Assembly (NCBI GenBank): GCA_028687035.1
Contig: JAQUAX010000007.1
Coordinates: 96,549 to 160,548 of the forward strand
Source of the DNA: Dechloromonas sp.
GTDB lineage: Bacteria > Pseudomonadota > Gammaproteobacteria > Burkholderiales > Rhodocyclaceae
Length of the DNA stretch: 64,000 bases
Reading direction: 5' to 3'
Part shown: positions 1 to 9,827 of the stretch, one piece after another
Position numbering within the stretch: the stretch's first letter is position 1
How the letters are laid out: each line of letters starts with the position of its first letter
Notes under the pieces: generated by a model
Told to the model about the DNA's origin: nothing
The model's database searches: none
Seen by the model: only the letters and a program-made list of their open reading frames with translations
Made by a program: the position numbers and the translations under genes

Positions 1-126
1 CGTCGCCTTGGCGCTGGATACCTGGACGGCCGGCGATTCGCCGAAGAAATTGGGCAGCGTGTAGATCAGGCCCAGCACCAGCGCGACCGCGACGGTGATG
101 TACTTCCACAGGGGATAACGATTCAT
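1..126 (-). CDS. secD: SecD, N-terminal fragment (protein translocase subunit)
   Basis: Only the first 42 codons lie in the window; the rest continues beyond position 1. The visible residues begin MNRYPLWKY, followed by a hydrophobic stretch (VAVALVLGLIYTLPNFFG) that matches the first transmembrane helix of SecD, ending in a periplasmic loop. SecD pairs with SecF and YajC around SecYEG and uses the proton motive force to help exported proteins leave the channel. It sits 49 bp after yajC on the same strand, the usual yajC-secD order, which supports the call despite the short fragment. Confidence 0.85.
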   Translation of the reverse strand, partial: MNRYPLWKYITVAVALVLGLIYTLPNFFGESPAVQVSSAKAT

Positions 127-175
127 GGTGGCTTTGAAGCGAAAAAGGCGGCCAGCGGCCGCCTTCGGGGGGTGA

Positions 176-502
176 TTACAGCGACTTCAGCGTGCCCTTG
201 GGCAGAACCAGGCCGATCGACGGCTTCTGAACGACGACCTCGGTGCCTTCGGCGATCTCGACGGTCACGTAGACTTCGCCGACCTTGGTGATGCGGCCGA
301 CGATACCACCCTGGGTGACCACTTCGTCGCCCTTGGCCAGCGCTTCGAGCAGCGCCTTGTGCTGCTTGGCCTTCTTCATCTGCGGGCGGATCATCAGGAA
401 CCACAGCACGACGAACATCAGGATCATCGGCAGCAGCTGCATGAAGCCACCGGTCGGGTCGGCGGCGGCGCCGGCGGTCTGGGCGTGGGCAAGGCTAATC
501 AT
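176..502 (-). CDS. yajC: YajC, preprotein translocase accessory subunit
   Basis: A 108-residue protein, the normal size for YajC. One transmembrane helix near residues 21-40 (MQLLPMILMFVVLWFLMIRP) is followed by the family-typical RPQMKKAKQHK cytoplasmic start and a small beta-rich domain with GDEVVTQGGIVGRI. YajC binds SecDF-YidC in the inner membrane; its exact role is still unclear. The start has a GGAG ribosome site about 9 bases upstream. It lies between tgt and secD in the conserved queA-tgt-yajC-secD order. Confidence 0.95.
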   Translation of the reverse strand: MISLAHAQTAGAAADPTGGFMQLLPMILMFVVLWFLMIRPQMKKAKQHKALLEALAKGDEVVTQGGIVGRITKVGEVYVTVEIAEGTEVVVQKPSIGLVLPKGTLKSL

Positions 503-547
503 TGGAGGTTCTCCGGATAACGAAAAAATTCTGAACGGGCGATTCTA

Positions 548-2696
<2,149 letters not shown>

Positions 2697-2709
2697 GTCG
2701 GGAAAGCGC

Positions 2710-3810
2710 TCATGGGGTGGTCGGGTTCTGCATCTTCTCGCCGAACAGGCCGACCAGCACCGCATGGTGGCTGAGCAGCGTGCTGGCGAAGGATTCGGGC
2801 TGGACGCGGCATTCGTAATTGCTGGTCGACGAGAAACCGCCGACGCCGGGGACCGGCGTGCCGCCCATGCGCGCCGCGAATGCGGCGACGTTGAGGGCGA
2901 CCAGCGCGACGTTGGCCGCGGTGTCGGTGGCCTTGGTGCCGCCGGTCGTCGTATTGACCAGTTCGCCGATGTCGCCGGTCGACACCGTTTCGTTCAGCGA
3001 CACGCGGGTCCGCTTGCCGTCCGGCGTGATCAGCGCATAGCGGGTCACGAAATCGACGAAGCTGGCGGCGGCGCGCGTCGTCACCTTGCCGCTACTCCAG
3101 AAACTGGTATCCGGCGTCAGCTGGCCGCCGAGCACGGTCAGGCGGACCTTCAGCGCGCTGGCGTTCAGCTTGCGGGCGATCTGCTCCTCCAGTTGCTGCG
3201 TCTTGGCCGCGGTGAAGCCGCCGGAAAAGCGCGAGCCGAAAGTCAGGAAATTGTCCTGCTTCGGCTTGCTGAACATCTGGAAGGCCTGGATGAACTGGGC
3301 CTCGTCGGTCAGCACCAGCGGCAGGCCGCCGGCCGAGAAGAACAGGCCCTTGCCGGCCTTGGCGTCCTGTTCGCTGGGCAGCGGGGTGATGCCGCTGCCC
3401 GCCAGCTCGGCGTATTCGGGCAGCGCCGCCAGCTCGGCCTGCGGCACGACGTCGACGCCGCGCGCCTTCAGCAGCTCGACGGTCTGCGCGTAGAACTTGT
3501 CGGCCAGCGCCTGGAACTGTTCGTTGCTGGCGCCGACCAGCTTGATCGTGACGTCGGAATCGGCGCCGATCATCGCTTCGAGGCCGCTCAGCTGCTTGGT
3601 GTAGCGCAGTTCGCTGACGAACTCGACGGCGAAGCCGGTGATCGCGACCCGCTTGGCGGCGGCCGCCAGGTATTCCGGATTATCCACCTTGACCAGTTTG
3701 GCGGCCTGGGCCTTGAGGTCGCCGGCCAGTTCGAGTTCGGCGGCGGGAAGCGTGGCCGGCCCGAGGCACAGCGCGGCGACGAGGCAGAGGGGGAGTAGGC
3801 GGTGCGTCAT
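2710..3810 (-). CDS. Secreted protein of unknown function
   Basis: A 366-residue protein not assigned to a family. The first 22-25 residues (basic MTHR, then [15 protein letters not shown]) look like a Sec signal peptide with cleavage near LPAAE, so the product is probably periplasmic or exported. The body is mixed alpha/beta with no transmembrane segment; the C-terminal half contains a glycine/threonine-rich stretch and an alanine-rich helix. The start at 3810 was chosen because the signal peptide begins there; an ATG 13 codons earlier adds a polar extension. It is the first gene of the run leading to queA, 13 bases apart, but no link to tRNA modification can be seen. Confidence 0.75.
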   Translation of the reverse strand: MTHRLLPLCLVAALCLGPATLPAAELELAGDLKAQAAKLVKVDNPEYLAAAAKRVAITGFAVEFVSELRYTKQLSGLEAMIGADSDVTIKLVGASNEQFQALADKFYAQTVELLKARGVDVVPQAELAALPEYAELAGSGITPLPSEQDAKAGKGLFFSAGGLPLVLTDEAQFIQAFQMFSKPKQDNFLTFGSRFSGGFTAAKTQQLEEQIARKLNASALKVRLTVLGGQLTPDTSFWSSGKVTTRAAASFVDFVTRYALITPDGKRTRVSLNETVSTGDIGELVNTTTGGTKATDTAANVALVALNVAAFAARMGGTPVPGVGGFSSTSNYECRVQPESFASTLLSHHAVLVGLFGEKMQNPTTP

Positions 3811-3892
3811 GGTCGTGTCTCCGGACAAAGGATTTGCCGATTCTAGCAATCTTTGCGAATAAAAAATGCTGTCCGGATGCCGGGTCCCGATG

Positions 3893-3921
3893 TGAAAACG
3901 GCCCTCCGTCGGAGAGCCGTT
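3893..3921 (-). terminator. Rho-independent terminator, probably of the displaced tRNA-Leu
   Basis: A 12-bp inverted repeat (AACGGCCCTCCG at 3897-3908 against CGGAGAGCCGTT at 3910-3921, one G-T pair) ends in TTTTC when read on the minus strand. It sits 11 bases downstream of the displaced tRNA 3' fragment. This is where the tRNA gene's own terminator would be left after an element inserted into the tRNA. Confidence 0.75.
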
Positions 3922-3931
3922 GATATCCTGC

Positions 3932-3987
3932 TGGTGCCGGGAAAGGGACTCGAACCCTTACACCTTTCGGCGGCGGATTTTGAATCC
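3932..3987 (-). repeat. Distal attachment site: displaced 3' part of tRNA-Leu
   Basis: These 56 bases match 13567-13622 with a single mismatch (A at 3962, G at 13597). They carry the tRNA from the anticodon loop to the CCA end but lack the 5' half, so this copy is not a functional tRNA. The break after 3987 marks the edge of homology and the element side of the junction. Confidence 0.93.
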
Positions 3988-4417
3988 TTCCCGATGGCTT
4001 GAAGCCATTGGAACGCCGATGATTTTATGTGATTTGGTGGGATGACGCAATCCGCAGCGGATCGTTACACCGAAATATGTCTTGGGTCGATGCAGAAAAG
4101 GAAAAGGGCCAGCGCATCGCCGGCCCTTCCCTGCTTGTCGCGCTTCCCACCAGCGAGGCCGGTTAAGGAGGGGAAACCACAAGCTGACGGGGTTTTGCAT
4201 GAACCCTGGCACTCGCCGTCTGATCCAGGTCCGGGAATCTGCTTTCGCTCCTGCCCGGAACAGGTACGCTTCTAACCAAGAAACCTCCCAATTGCCGTCC
4301 GGCAAATCCGGGCGCCTTGGCCTTGAATTGAATGAGGTGACACCGTGAGCCGGCTAGGAGAATCCGGGCGGGAGGTGTCTCACGCATGGTCAGCCGCCCA
4401 TGCGCCCCTGAGCGATA
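3988..4417. other. Non-coding end of the element
   Basis: About 430 bases between the left attachment site and the M41-like peptidase gene. The short open frames here show no ribosome site, domain or believable composition. The only clear structure is the terminator hairpin at 4098-4130. The stretch from 4150 to 4410 could hold packaging or recombination signals, but nothing specific is visible. Confidence 0.5.
4098..4130 (-). terminator. Rho-independent terminator of the element operon
   Basis: Inverted repeat AAGGGCC...GGCCCTT with an inner GCG-CAT-CGC stem, followed on the minus strand by TTTTCCTTTT. It lies about 290 bases after the last recognisable gene of the minus-strand virion-like block and would end its transcript. 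Confidence 0.75.
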
Positions 4418-4978
4418 TCAGACGCGCCAGGCGCCGTTCTGCTGCAGTTCGTCGGCGATCTCCATGACCTGCTCCCAATGCGCAGTCAGTAGCGATCTTG
4501 CCCGCTTCTGGCAAAAGCCAGTGGTCGCTGGCTGGCCTGCCCGGCGTAGGTGCTCGGATGCTCTGGTCGAGTCATAAGTCGTCATCGAGCATTCACCCTG
4601 CCAGGGAAAGCCGGCGCTCAGCAATTCAGCCTGGCGCCCTGCAACATGCATGGTTGCCAGATCGATCGCCAGTTCAATATCGTCAGCCCGGCCAGCCTTT
4701 TCGCAGATCATCAGATCGATATCCACCAGCAGTTCATCGTCTTCGATCCGGGCGGGCGGCTCCGGCGCGAATTGGCTTGGGTACATGTGGAACGAGCCGC
4801 CTACATCATGCAGTTCAGCGCCAAAGGTCGGCAAACCGAGTGCTTTTGCCGCGACCGCATGGCCGGCTTCATGAATGGCGATGGTTCGGCGATCAAAGGA
4901 AACGTGCTGGTAGTCGAACAATCCGAATATGGTTCTCCTTTCGCGGTCGTGCGGCATCTTCTCAAGGCTGATCGTCAT
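4418..4978 (-). CDS. M41 (FtsH-type) peptidase-like protein, stand-alone
   Basis: A 186-residue protein with HEAGH at residues 36-40 inside IAIHEAGHAVAAKALG, the zinc-metallopeptidase motif of the FtsH/M41 family. Further on, AGRQAELL (113-120) resembles the GGRAAEE segment, and TTYDSTRASEHL (133-144) resembles the region supplying the third zinc ligand, with D136 as candidate. No AAA+ ATPase domain or transmembrane segment is present, unlike FtsH. It is the last gene of the virion-like block and overlaps the preceding gene by ATGA. The substrate is unknown; processing of the capsid protein or of a host regulator are both speculation. Confidence 0.7.
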   Translation of the reverse strand: MTISLEKMPHDRERRTIFGLFDYQHVSFDRRTIAIHEAGHAVAAKALGLPTFGAELHDVGGSFHMYPSQFAPEPPARIEDDELLVDIDLMICEKAGRADDIELAIDLATMHVAGRQAELLSAGFPWQGECSMTTYDSTRASEHLRRAGQPATTGFCQKRARSLLTAHWEQVMEIADELQQNGAWRV

Positions 4979-5340
4979 AATTCCCCCATGAACACCAGCG
5001 ACAAGTCGGGCGCTTCCAGCGGTATGTCGCCTAGGCTCGACACGTCGGTGGAAGTTGCGATCTCTTCAGGCAACCCCCCAGCGCGGGCAGCACGCCTGTA
5101 GTGCTCGATCAGAGTGGCGGCAGCGACGGCTTCTTCGCGCATTCTCAGGGCAACGGCACGCCAGTAAGCGCGGTGGCAGTTGGCTGCAGCATCGAGAGCA
5201 TCAAGCACGTTTTGCGCGCCCAGCCGGGCGGCTTGCCTGTCGCCGCTCGAGGCGGCACTCCGGTAGAGCGATTCGGCAAATTCCAGGTGACCGACCGCCT
5301 CCATGTATCTGTCGGCAAGGACGATCATTGGAGTTGGCAT
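4975..5340 (-). CDS. Hypothetical element protein
   Basis: A 121-residue protein with no family recognised. It is mainly helical and alanine/arginine rich, with no transmembrane segment or signal peptide. It overlaps the capsid gene by 16 bases upstream and the M41-like peptidase gene by four bases downstream, so it is very likely translated as part of the same operon. The context suggests a role in particle assembly or in controlling the peptidase, without direct evidence. Confidence 0.6.
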   Translation of the reverse strand: MPTPMIVLADRYMEAVGHLEFAESLYRSAASSGDRQAARLGAQNVLDALDAAANCHRAYWRAVALRMREEAVAAATLIEHYRRAARAGGLPEEIATSTDVSSLGDIPLEAPDLSLVFMGEL

Positions 5341-6365
5341 CGCACGATCCCCTGGCGAGAAGTCAGGATGGCGCCGGTATAAAGGCGCGCCCTGATCTGC
5401 ATGCCGTCATAGTGAATGTCCGCCTTCTTCTGCTCGATAAAAAATGGCGATCCCTCGATTTCAAAATTCAGTATGGAAATGGTCGGGTGCTGTTCGGGGT
5501 CAGCCATGAGGTAATAACGATCATCCTGAATGCCTGGCAGCACGAAAACCTGAATTTCACTTGCAATACCAAATTGGTTCAAAAGGTGCTTTGCATTGAC
5601 CTCGTGCGCAGGATTTACCAGGATAAATTTTGCGGCGGCGTTGGTTTTCAAACCCGGCGCAATTTCCTGATTGCGGAGTGCTCCAACCGCGCGCGACAGC
5701 GAATCCTCGGAGAAAAGAGTCGAGCAAGTAACAAGACTGCCTTCGTCGATCCCGAATGCCGGTTTTTCATCAGCAAGGGTTTGCGTGTAGTCCAGGGCGG
5801 CGGCAACTTGATTTGCCTCGATAGCGGCACTCGATGAGCCGATCCGCTTGGCGATTCTGGAAAAGAAAACGGTGTCGTTGTTGATGACTTGGTGGCGGCT
5901 GAAACCGAAGATTTTCGCCCAAGTCGATATGCTGCCGGATTCTGCTTTCTTGTCGGTCGTCCAGATTTCACTGATTTCACTGGGCTCGAAGCCGGCTTGC
6001 TCAAGAGCAATCAGGTCGACGTCGACTTCGGCATCGATAGAAACCGGACGGAAGTTGTCGACCTTGGTGATCGAGCAATAGGTACGGTGCGCGGCGGATA
6101 CTTTGAAGGTGGCATCAGCAGCGACCTGGAGCGACTTGGCGACCGCGCCCGAGAATTCGGGCCGCCCCATCAGATTCGTCATGATCGATTTGACACCGCT
6201 GCCCCCGATGAAATTATTTCCGGGGGATGATGCATTGATCGACAGCGCCAGCTTTTCAAGCGGCCTTTCGACCGAAAAAGCCATCGGGTGCGGGTTGTTG
6301 ATTTTTCCGCCGACAGCGATTGTCAGGGCGTCGATAATTGCTTCTCTGGGTGCTTCGTAATCCAT
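5325..6365 (-). CDS. Phage major capsid protein (HK97-fold, no protease domain)
   Basis: A 346-residue protein resembling the capsid half of ClpP-protease/major-capsid fusion proteins of phages. The clearest segment is residues 152-184, where IFGFSRHQVINND followed by a conserved GSSSAAIEAN-type helix matches the family pattern of an ISRQALINDD motif and an AxxEA helix. The C-terminal part (RYYLMADPEQHPTISI, then FFIEQKK and a final beta strand) also follows the family. There is no N-terminal serine-protease domain. The start at 6365 has an ACGGAG site; an ATG 16 codons earlier lacks one. The coding sequence is visibly more AT-rich than the host genes around the element. Assignment is by motif memory; structure prediction would settle it. 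Confidence 0.7.
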   Translation of the reverse strand: MDYEAPREAIIDALTIAVGGKINNPHPMAFSVERPLEKLALSINASSPGNNFIGGSGVKSIMTNLMGRPEFSGAVAKSLQVAADATFKVSAAHRTYCSITKVDNFRPVSIDAEVDVDLIALEQAGFEPSEISEIWTTDKKAESGSISTWAKIFGFSRHQVINNDTVFFSRIAKRIGSSSAAIEANQVAAALDYTQTLADEKPAFGIDEGSLVTCSTLFSEDSLSRAVGALRNQEIAPGLKTNAAAKFILVNPAHEVNAKHLLNQFGIASEIQVFVLPGIQDDRYYLMADPEQHPTISILNFEIEGSPFFIEQKKADIHYDGMQIRARLYTGAILTSRQGIVRCQLQ

Positions 6366-6455
6366 TTGGCTGGTCTCCGTTAAATTTGAATTCGAGTGGT
6401 TATCGGGTGCCATTTAATTTTCGCAAAAATCTTCTGATGATTATTTGAAAAATCA

Positions 6456-6845
6456 TCAGCGCAGCAGTTTGTGGATATTCTCTTGGGTTCTCGGAACCCT
6501 AACCCCTGTTCTAAATGCCTTGAAAATTGATTTATTCAAAGGTGACAGGCCATCAAAATTGATCGCCCTACCCGGCGGACAAACTCTTGTTTCAAAGTTT
6601 CTGATAGCGATGGCAAGCGCGCCGGCCAGTTCCCAGGGGGTTGAAAATTTCACGGAAAGGTGTCGCGCAGCATCAAGCAATGCTGTGTTTCTTTCTCTCG
6701 TGCGATGGAAATGATTAAGACCTAGTGCCGCCTCTAAATTCGACTCTGCTCCATCGACATAGGCTTTCAGCCCATTGGCTAGCCAGGTGCATACCTCGGG
6801 ATCTAGCTTTCCCGCCGCAGCTCGTGTCGCAAGTTCGATACTCAT
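6456..6845 (-). CDS. Hypothetical element protein
   Basis: A 129-residue mostly helical protein of unknown function. Its start overlaps the stop of the upstream morphogenesis-like gene by ATGA, and it ends 90 bases before the capsid gene start. The composition is AT-rich like the capsid gene. A head-completion or scaffold role would fit the position, but no motif supports it. Confidence 0.6.
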   Translation of the reverse strand: MSIELATRAAAGKLDPEVCTWLANGLKAYVDGAESNLEAALGLNHFHRTRERNTALLDAARHLSVKFSTPWELAGALAIAIRNFETRVCPPGRAINFDGLSPLNKSIFKAFRTGVRVPRTQENIHKLLR

Positions 6846-7657
6846 CGGCCTGCCTCGTTCTGCAGAGATTCAACGTAGAAATTGATTGATCGGCGGTATT
6901 GTTCGACAGCTGCCTCATCGACAACCTTGAAGAGATCAAACCGCTTCCGGTATTGCGGCTGACGCACGAAGAACATCACCGCCTTGGCGCCTCCGTACTG
7001 CAGGTGCGCGATGCGGGCACGCTCGTGGATACTCTGGTAGTTCTTCTGAAGATAGATGCCGGGGCGCAACTTCCCTTGCGGCTTGGTCAGCACGAAGTAA
7101 CGGAAGCCGCGCTGCTTAACGCCCTTGACCTTCTTTCCCTTCCAAAGCTTTCCGCGGCGCTCGTCGCTCATGTTTTGGCGGGCGCCTGCAGCGCGCTCAA
7201 AGCCGTCGAACCACGAAATGATCTGGACGATCTGGCCCGCCGACATGTTGCCGTAACGGTCGATAATCGCAGCCGGGCCAGGCGCGATGAACATTCCTGG
7301 TGGCAACACGCCGGCAGCCCGTAGGGCGAGCTCGTGGCGCTTTTGGCGGCGGGCCCCGCCGAATATTTCGGCTTGGAGCACGTCTGCCCGATTTACGCCC
7401 TGCTTATTTCCGTCGAGGTTGAGACCGACCTCGGAATAGGGCTTTGTCTTGCTCGCCTTGTGATACCGAACGCCGCTCAGTATCCACGGCGTAGGGCGGT
7501 CGAAAACACTTGGAATCTTATCGCGCGCTGCCTTGTAGCCGGCAAATGCCGCGTCGTTCTTCGCGGCGATGTCGGCTATCTCAAAGACTCGCTTATTTAG
7601 GCCGCCGAGCACCTTCAGTGCGCTTTCGAGCCCGGTGATTTTGGTTGAAACCTTCAT
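6842..7657 (-). CDS. Phage virion/tail morphogenesis-like protein
   Basis: A 271-residue basic protein. Several blocks recall a family found in prophages near capsid genes: PSVFDRPTPW near residues 50-59, LRAAGVLPPGMFIAPGP near 112-128, then DRYGNMSAGQIVQIISWF, and a C-terminal FFVRQPQYRKRFDLFKVVDE block. The family is probably a virion or head-tail component, but its function is not established here. The start at 7657 has a strong GGAGGT site six bases upstream. It overlaps the next gene by ATGA. Confidence 0.6.
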   Translation of the reverse strand: MKVSTKITGLESALKVLGGLNKRVFEIADIAAKNDAAFAGYKAARDKIPSVFDRPTPWILSGVRYHKASKTKPYSEVGLNLDGNKQGVNRADVLQAEIFGGARRQKRHELALRAAGVLPPGMFIAPGPAAIIDRYGNMSAGQIVQIISWFDGFERAAGARQNMSDERRGKLWKGKKVKGVKQRGFRYFVLTKPQGKLRPGIYLQKNYQSIHERARIAHLQYGGAKAVMFFVRQPQYRKRFDLFKVVDEAAVEQYRRSINFYVESLQNEAGR

Positions 7658-7689
7658 TGCGCTACCTCCATTGTTCGGGTTTGCTTCTT

Positions 7690-8178
7690 TCAAGGAAACT
7701 GTGTGCCTGCTGCGCTGCTTTTGGCGATGCGTCGAAACACCGGCTCGACGATTGAACCCTGGCGCCACTGAATGCCCGCACTGATGAAAGCCAGGTCGAT
7801 CTCAAGCATCAGGTCGCCGTCGCCCAGGCTGTTTCTGACGAGGTGTCGGAAGTTGCGGAACGCACTGGCGCTTGGCGGGCGCGGCTGCCAGGGATCGGTG
7901 CCGATGAATTTAGCTATCGCCAGGGAATCCAGTGCGAGGTTTTCCAATCCCTCATCAGAAAGCCGCCAAACGCAGGCCACAACCCAGCAGCGAATCATCA
8001 TTTTCAGGCTGTACCCACGGCGGCCGGTGGGCCGTACATCTGCGGCATACGCCGGGCGGAGCTTCTTTTCGATTGCGGCCCATGGAATGACACGGTCGAG
8101 AAGGGCCAAAGCCTCGGCGCGCTTGGGCGCCTTGGCCTTCGGCCAACGACAGGAAATAAAGCTTAGTTGCTCCGACAT
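7690..8178 (-). pseudogene. Truncated IS5-family transposase (N-terminal part)
   Basis: A 162-residue product matching only the N-terminal domain (DUF772-like) of IS5-group transposases: RRGYSLKMMIRCWVV, WRLSDEGLENLALDS, then FIGTDPWQPRPPSASAFRNF. Full transposases of this group are about twice as long and carry a DDE nuclease domain; here similarity stops after GSIVEP and about 15 unrelated residues precede the stop. The reading frame and a GGGAG ribosome site are intact, so a short protein could still be made. It lies between the replication and virion-like blocks. I see no terminal inverted repeats. Confidence 0.7.
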
Positions 8179-8648
8179 GACTGACACTCCCGCAAAAACC
8201 TTGTATGAACGCGCTTTCATGCGAGTTAACAAGGGTGTTCACTATGTTTTGAGGCGACCCACACCAGAAAACACGGGGTGCGAATTACCCTCGGGGGGAC
8301 CCTTCCGGGAGGACCCGAGCGCAGACGGTGGCACGTTCGCTCGTTGAACGAATGAACGGCCGCACGCGTCGCCGCGCACGCTTCTGGTTCGGCCCTTACT
8401 TCGCCTTGCTCACAAGGTTCGACGCCTCGCGCATGCGGTTGAGCCCGCAACAAGGCGGGGGGGTCCAGGGGGGGATTTTGTTGCTTTCCACTTTTTACCC
8501 GGCCCACCCGACCCGACCCGGCCCACTGGCAAGCGGGACAGGTCAAAAAGCGGGGGGGATGGAACCGGGTTTTGATACCCGGCCCACCCCTTTTTTCCGT
8601 ATACGCGGGCCGGGTATCAGCGGGCCGGGTTTGCAATTCGTTTGTCAT
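8179..8648. other. Long intergenic region with GC-rich repeats (candidate replication origin)
   Basis: About 470 bases without a convincing gene. The half nearest the RepA-like gene is dense in runs of C or G and carries repeated ACCCGGCCC units (annotated separately). An open frame across the region gives a low-complexity Pro/Arg/Cys-rich product and is not accepted. The position beside the ATPase and primase genes suits an origin of replication. Confidence 0.5.
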
Positions 8649-8688
8649 TCAATTTTCACCCCGAAATTCCCCGACCTGACCCGGCCCA
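8497..8688. repeat. Iteron-like repeats ACCCGGCCC(A/G), six copies
   Basis: ACCCGGCCCA occurs at 8497-8506, 8516-8525, 8577-8586 and 8679-8688. The inverse-orientation form CGGGCCGGGT occurs at 8606-8615 and 8621-8630. The last direct copy lies inside the end of the RepA-like gene. Short repeats in both orientations beside replication genes are typical of initiator binding sites, which is an inference here. Confidence 0.6.
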
Positions 8689-9827
8689 GGTGGGACGGGT
8701 TCAAGGTGGGTTTTTTTGCCGGGCAGGCCGCTAATACAAGCCCGCCCGGAGGCGCGGAGGCGGCCGCAGGATGCCGCTATCTCGTTTCTTGTGAGCCCTA
8801 GCTGGCTGCGCATGTCGTAGAGGTCGCGCTGGCTATAGCGGCGCCCCTGGCTGGCTTCGTACGTGAGGAACTGCAACACCTGCTCATCGGCTGCAGCCTG
8901 GCTGCGCTCCGGGCTCATCGGGCAGGCGCCGACCTGCTCGAAGTGCCAGCCATTGCGGCGGATGTACAGCGGGTCACAGGGCGGGCTGTATGAGGTCTTC
9001 GCCAGGGCCATGACGAGCCCTGTCTCGGCCTCGCCTAGCGGCTGTCCGGTGGCCTGCTGCCAGGCTTCCCGGCTTTGCGGTTGCAACACCGCGACCATGC
9101 GCGCCCCATCGGCGAAGGCTGAGCCGCCTCTCCCGCTGTATTGGTCAAGGGTCGATTCGCGGGCGTTTTGCTTGCCTGAGTGGTGGATGAATTCAACGCA
9201 GCAGCTCAACTCGTTGCGGATCAGTCGGCCGGCCTCGATCAGCCCCTGCTCTGAGTCGTTCACGCGGGTTTCGCCAACCCCCAGGCTTACGGCTGGATCG
9301 AAAATCATCCAGTCAGGCACCCAGCCGGCTGCGGTGATGTGCTGCAGTAGATCCTCAATGGCCGGGCGGTTCGGCAGAACAACATCGTCGACCACAGCGG
9401 CCAGCCGAAAATTAAGACTCGACAGGTCCAGGATTCTGACTCTCTGCAGCACCTCGGCGCGCTCCGTGTCGCTCAGCTCGGCGTGGGTCATGAGCTCGCG
9501 CAGACGGGCCAACAGGATGCCTCTGGGGTCTTCGCGGCTGACGATGACAGTATTGCCTGGCGCGGCCGGCCAATGCCCCCAGAGCGGCCGGCGCAAGGCC
9601 AGCTGCATCGCCTCGAATAAGGCTAGGGTCGTTTTCCCCACACCCCCCGGCGCGATGCGCAGGCGCAGATCAGCGAACAGCAGCCCAGGGACGATAGCGC
9701 GCGGGGTCAGGCTGAGCTCATCGAGGTCGGCCAGCGACGGCGGCGCCAAGCTGGGAAAGTCGAAGAGGCGCGGCGGCGACAGCGGCTGCGCTATGGTGTC
9801 GATATCAACCAACGGCCGACCGCTCAT
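8649..9827 (-). CDS. RepA-like AAA ATPase/helicase
   Basis: A 392-residue protein with a RecA-fold ATPase of the plasmid/phage RepA type. The Walker A motif is APGGVGKTT at residues 59-67, a Walker B-like strand is DWMIFDP, and IHHSGKQ with a following RGGSAFADGARMV matches the RepA helicase core. The C-terminal 80 residues look like a winged-helix tail. It overlaps the primase gene by ATGA. Together they would replicate the element after excision: this protein as hexameric helicase, the primase making primers. The C-terminal end contains one copy of the ACCCGGCCCA repeat. Confidence 0.85.
   Translation of the reverse strand: MSGRPLVDIDTIAQPLSPPRLFDFPSLAPPSLADLDELSLTPRAIVPGLLFADLRLRIAPGGVGKTTLALFEAMQLALRRPLWGHWPAAPGNTVIVSREDPRGILLARLRELMTHAELSDTERAEVLQRVRILDLSSLNFRLAAVVDDVVLPNRPAIEDLLQHITAAGWVPDWMIFDPAVSLGVGETRVNDSEQGLIEAGRLIRNELSCCVEFIHHSGKQNARESTLDQYSGRGGSAFADGARMVAVLQPQSREAWQQATGQPLGEAETGLVMALAKTSYSPPCDPLYIRRNGWHFEQVGACPMSPERSQAAADEQVLQFLTYEASQGRRYSQRDLYDMRSQLGLTRNEIAASCGRLRASGRACISGLPGKKTHLEPVPPGPGQVGEFRGEN

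Noticed and set aside
3932..3987. Second tRNA-Leu gene
   Set aside because: Only the 3' 56 bases are present; the 5' acceptor strand and D arm are missing, so it is an attachment-site copy.
3958..4387. Short minus-strand frames of 74 and 115 codons at the left end of the element
   Set aside because: They overlap each other, one runs into the attachment site and through the terminator hairpin, and neither has a ribosome site or recognisable motif.
8226..8648. 140-codon minus-strand frame directly after the RepA-like gene
   Set aside because: Product is Pro/Arg/Cys-rich without any domain, covers the repeat array and has only a weak ribosome site. Non-coding origin-like DNA is the better explanation, though expression cannot be ruled out.
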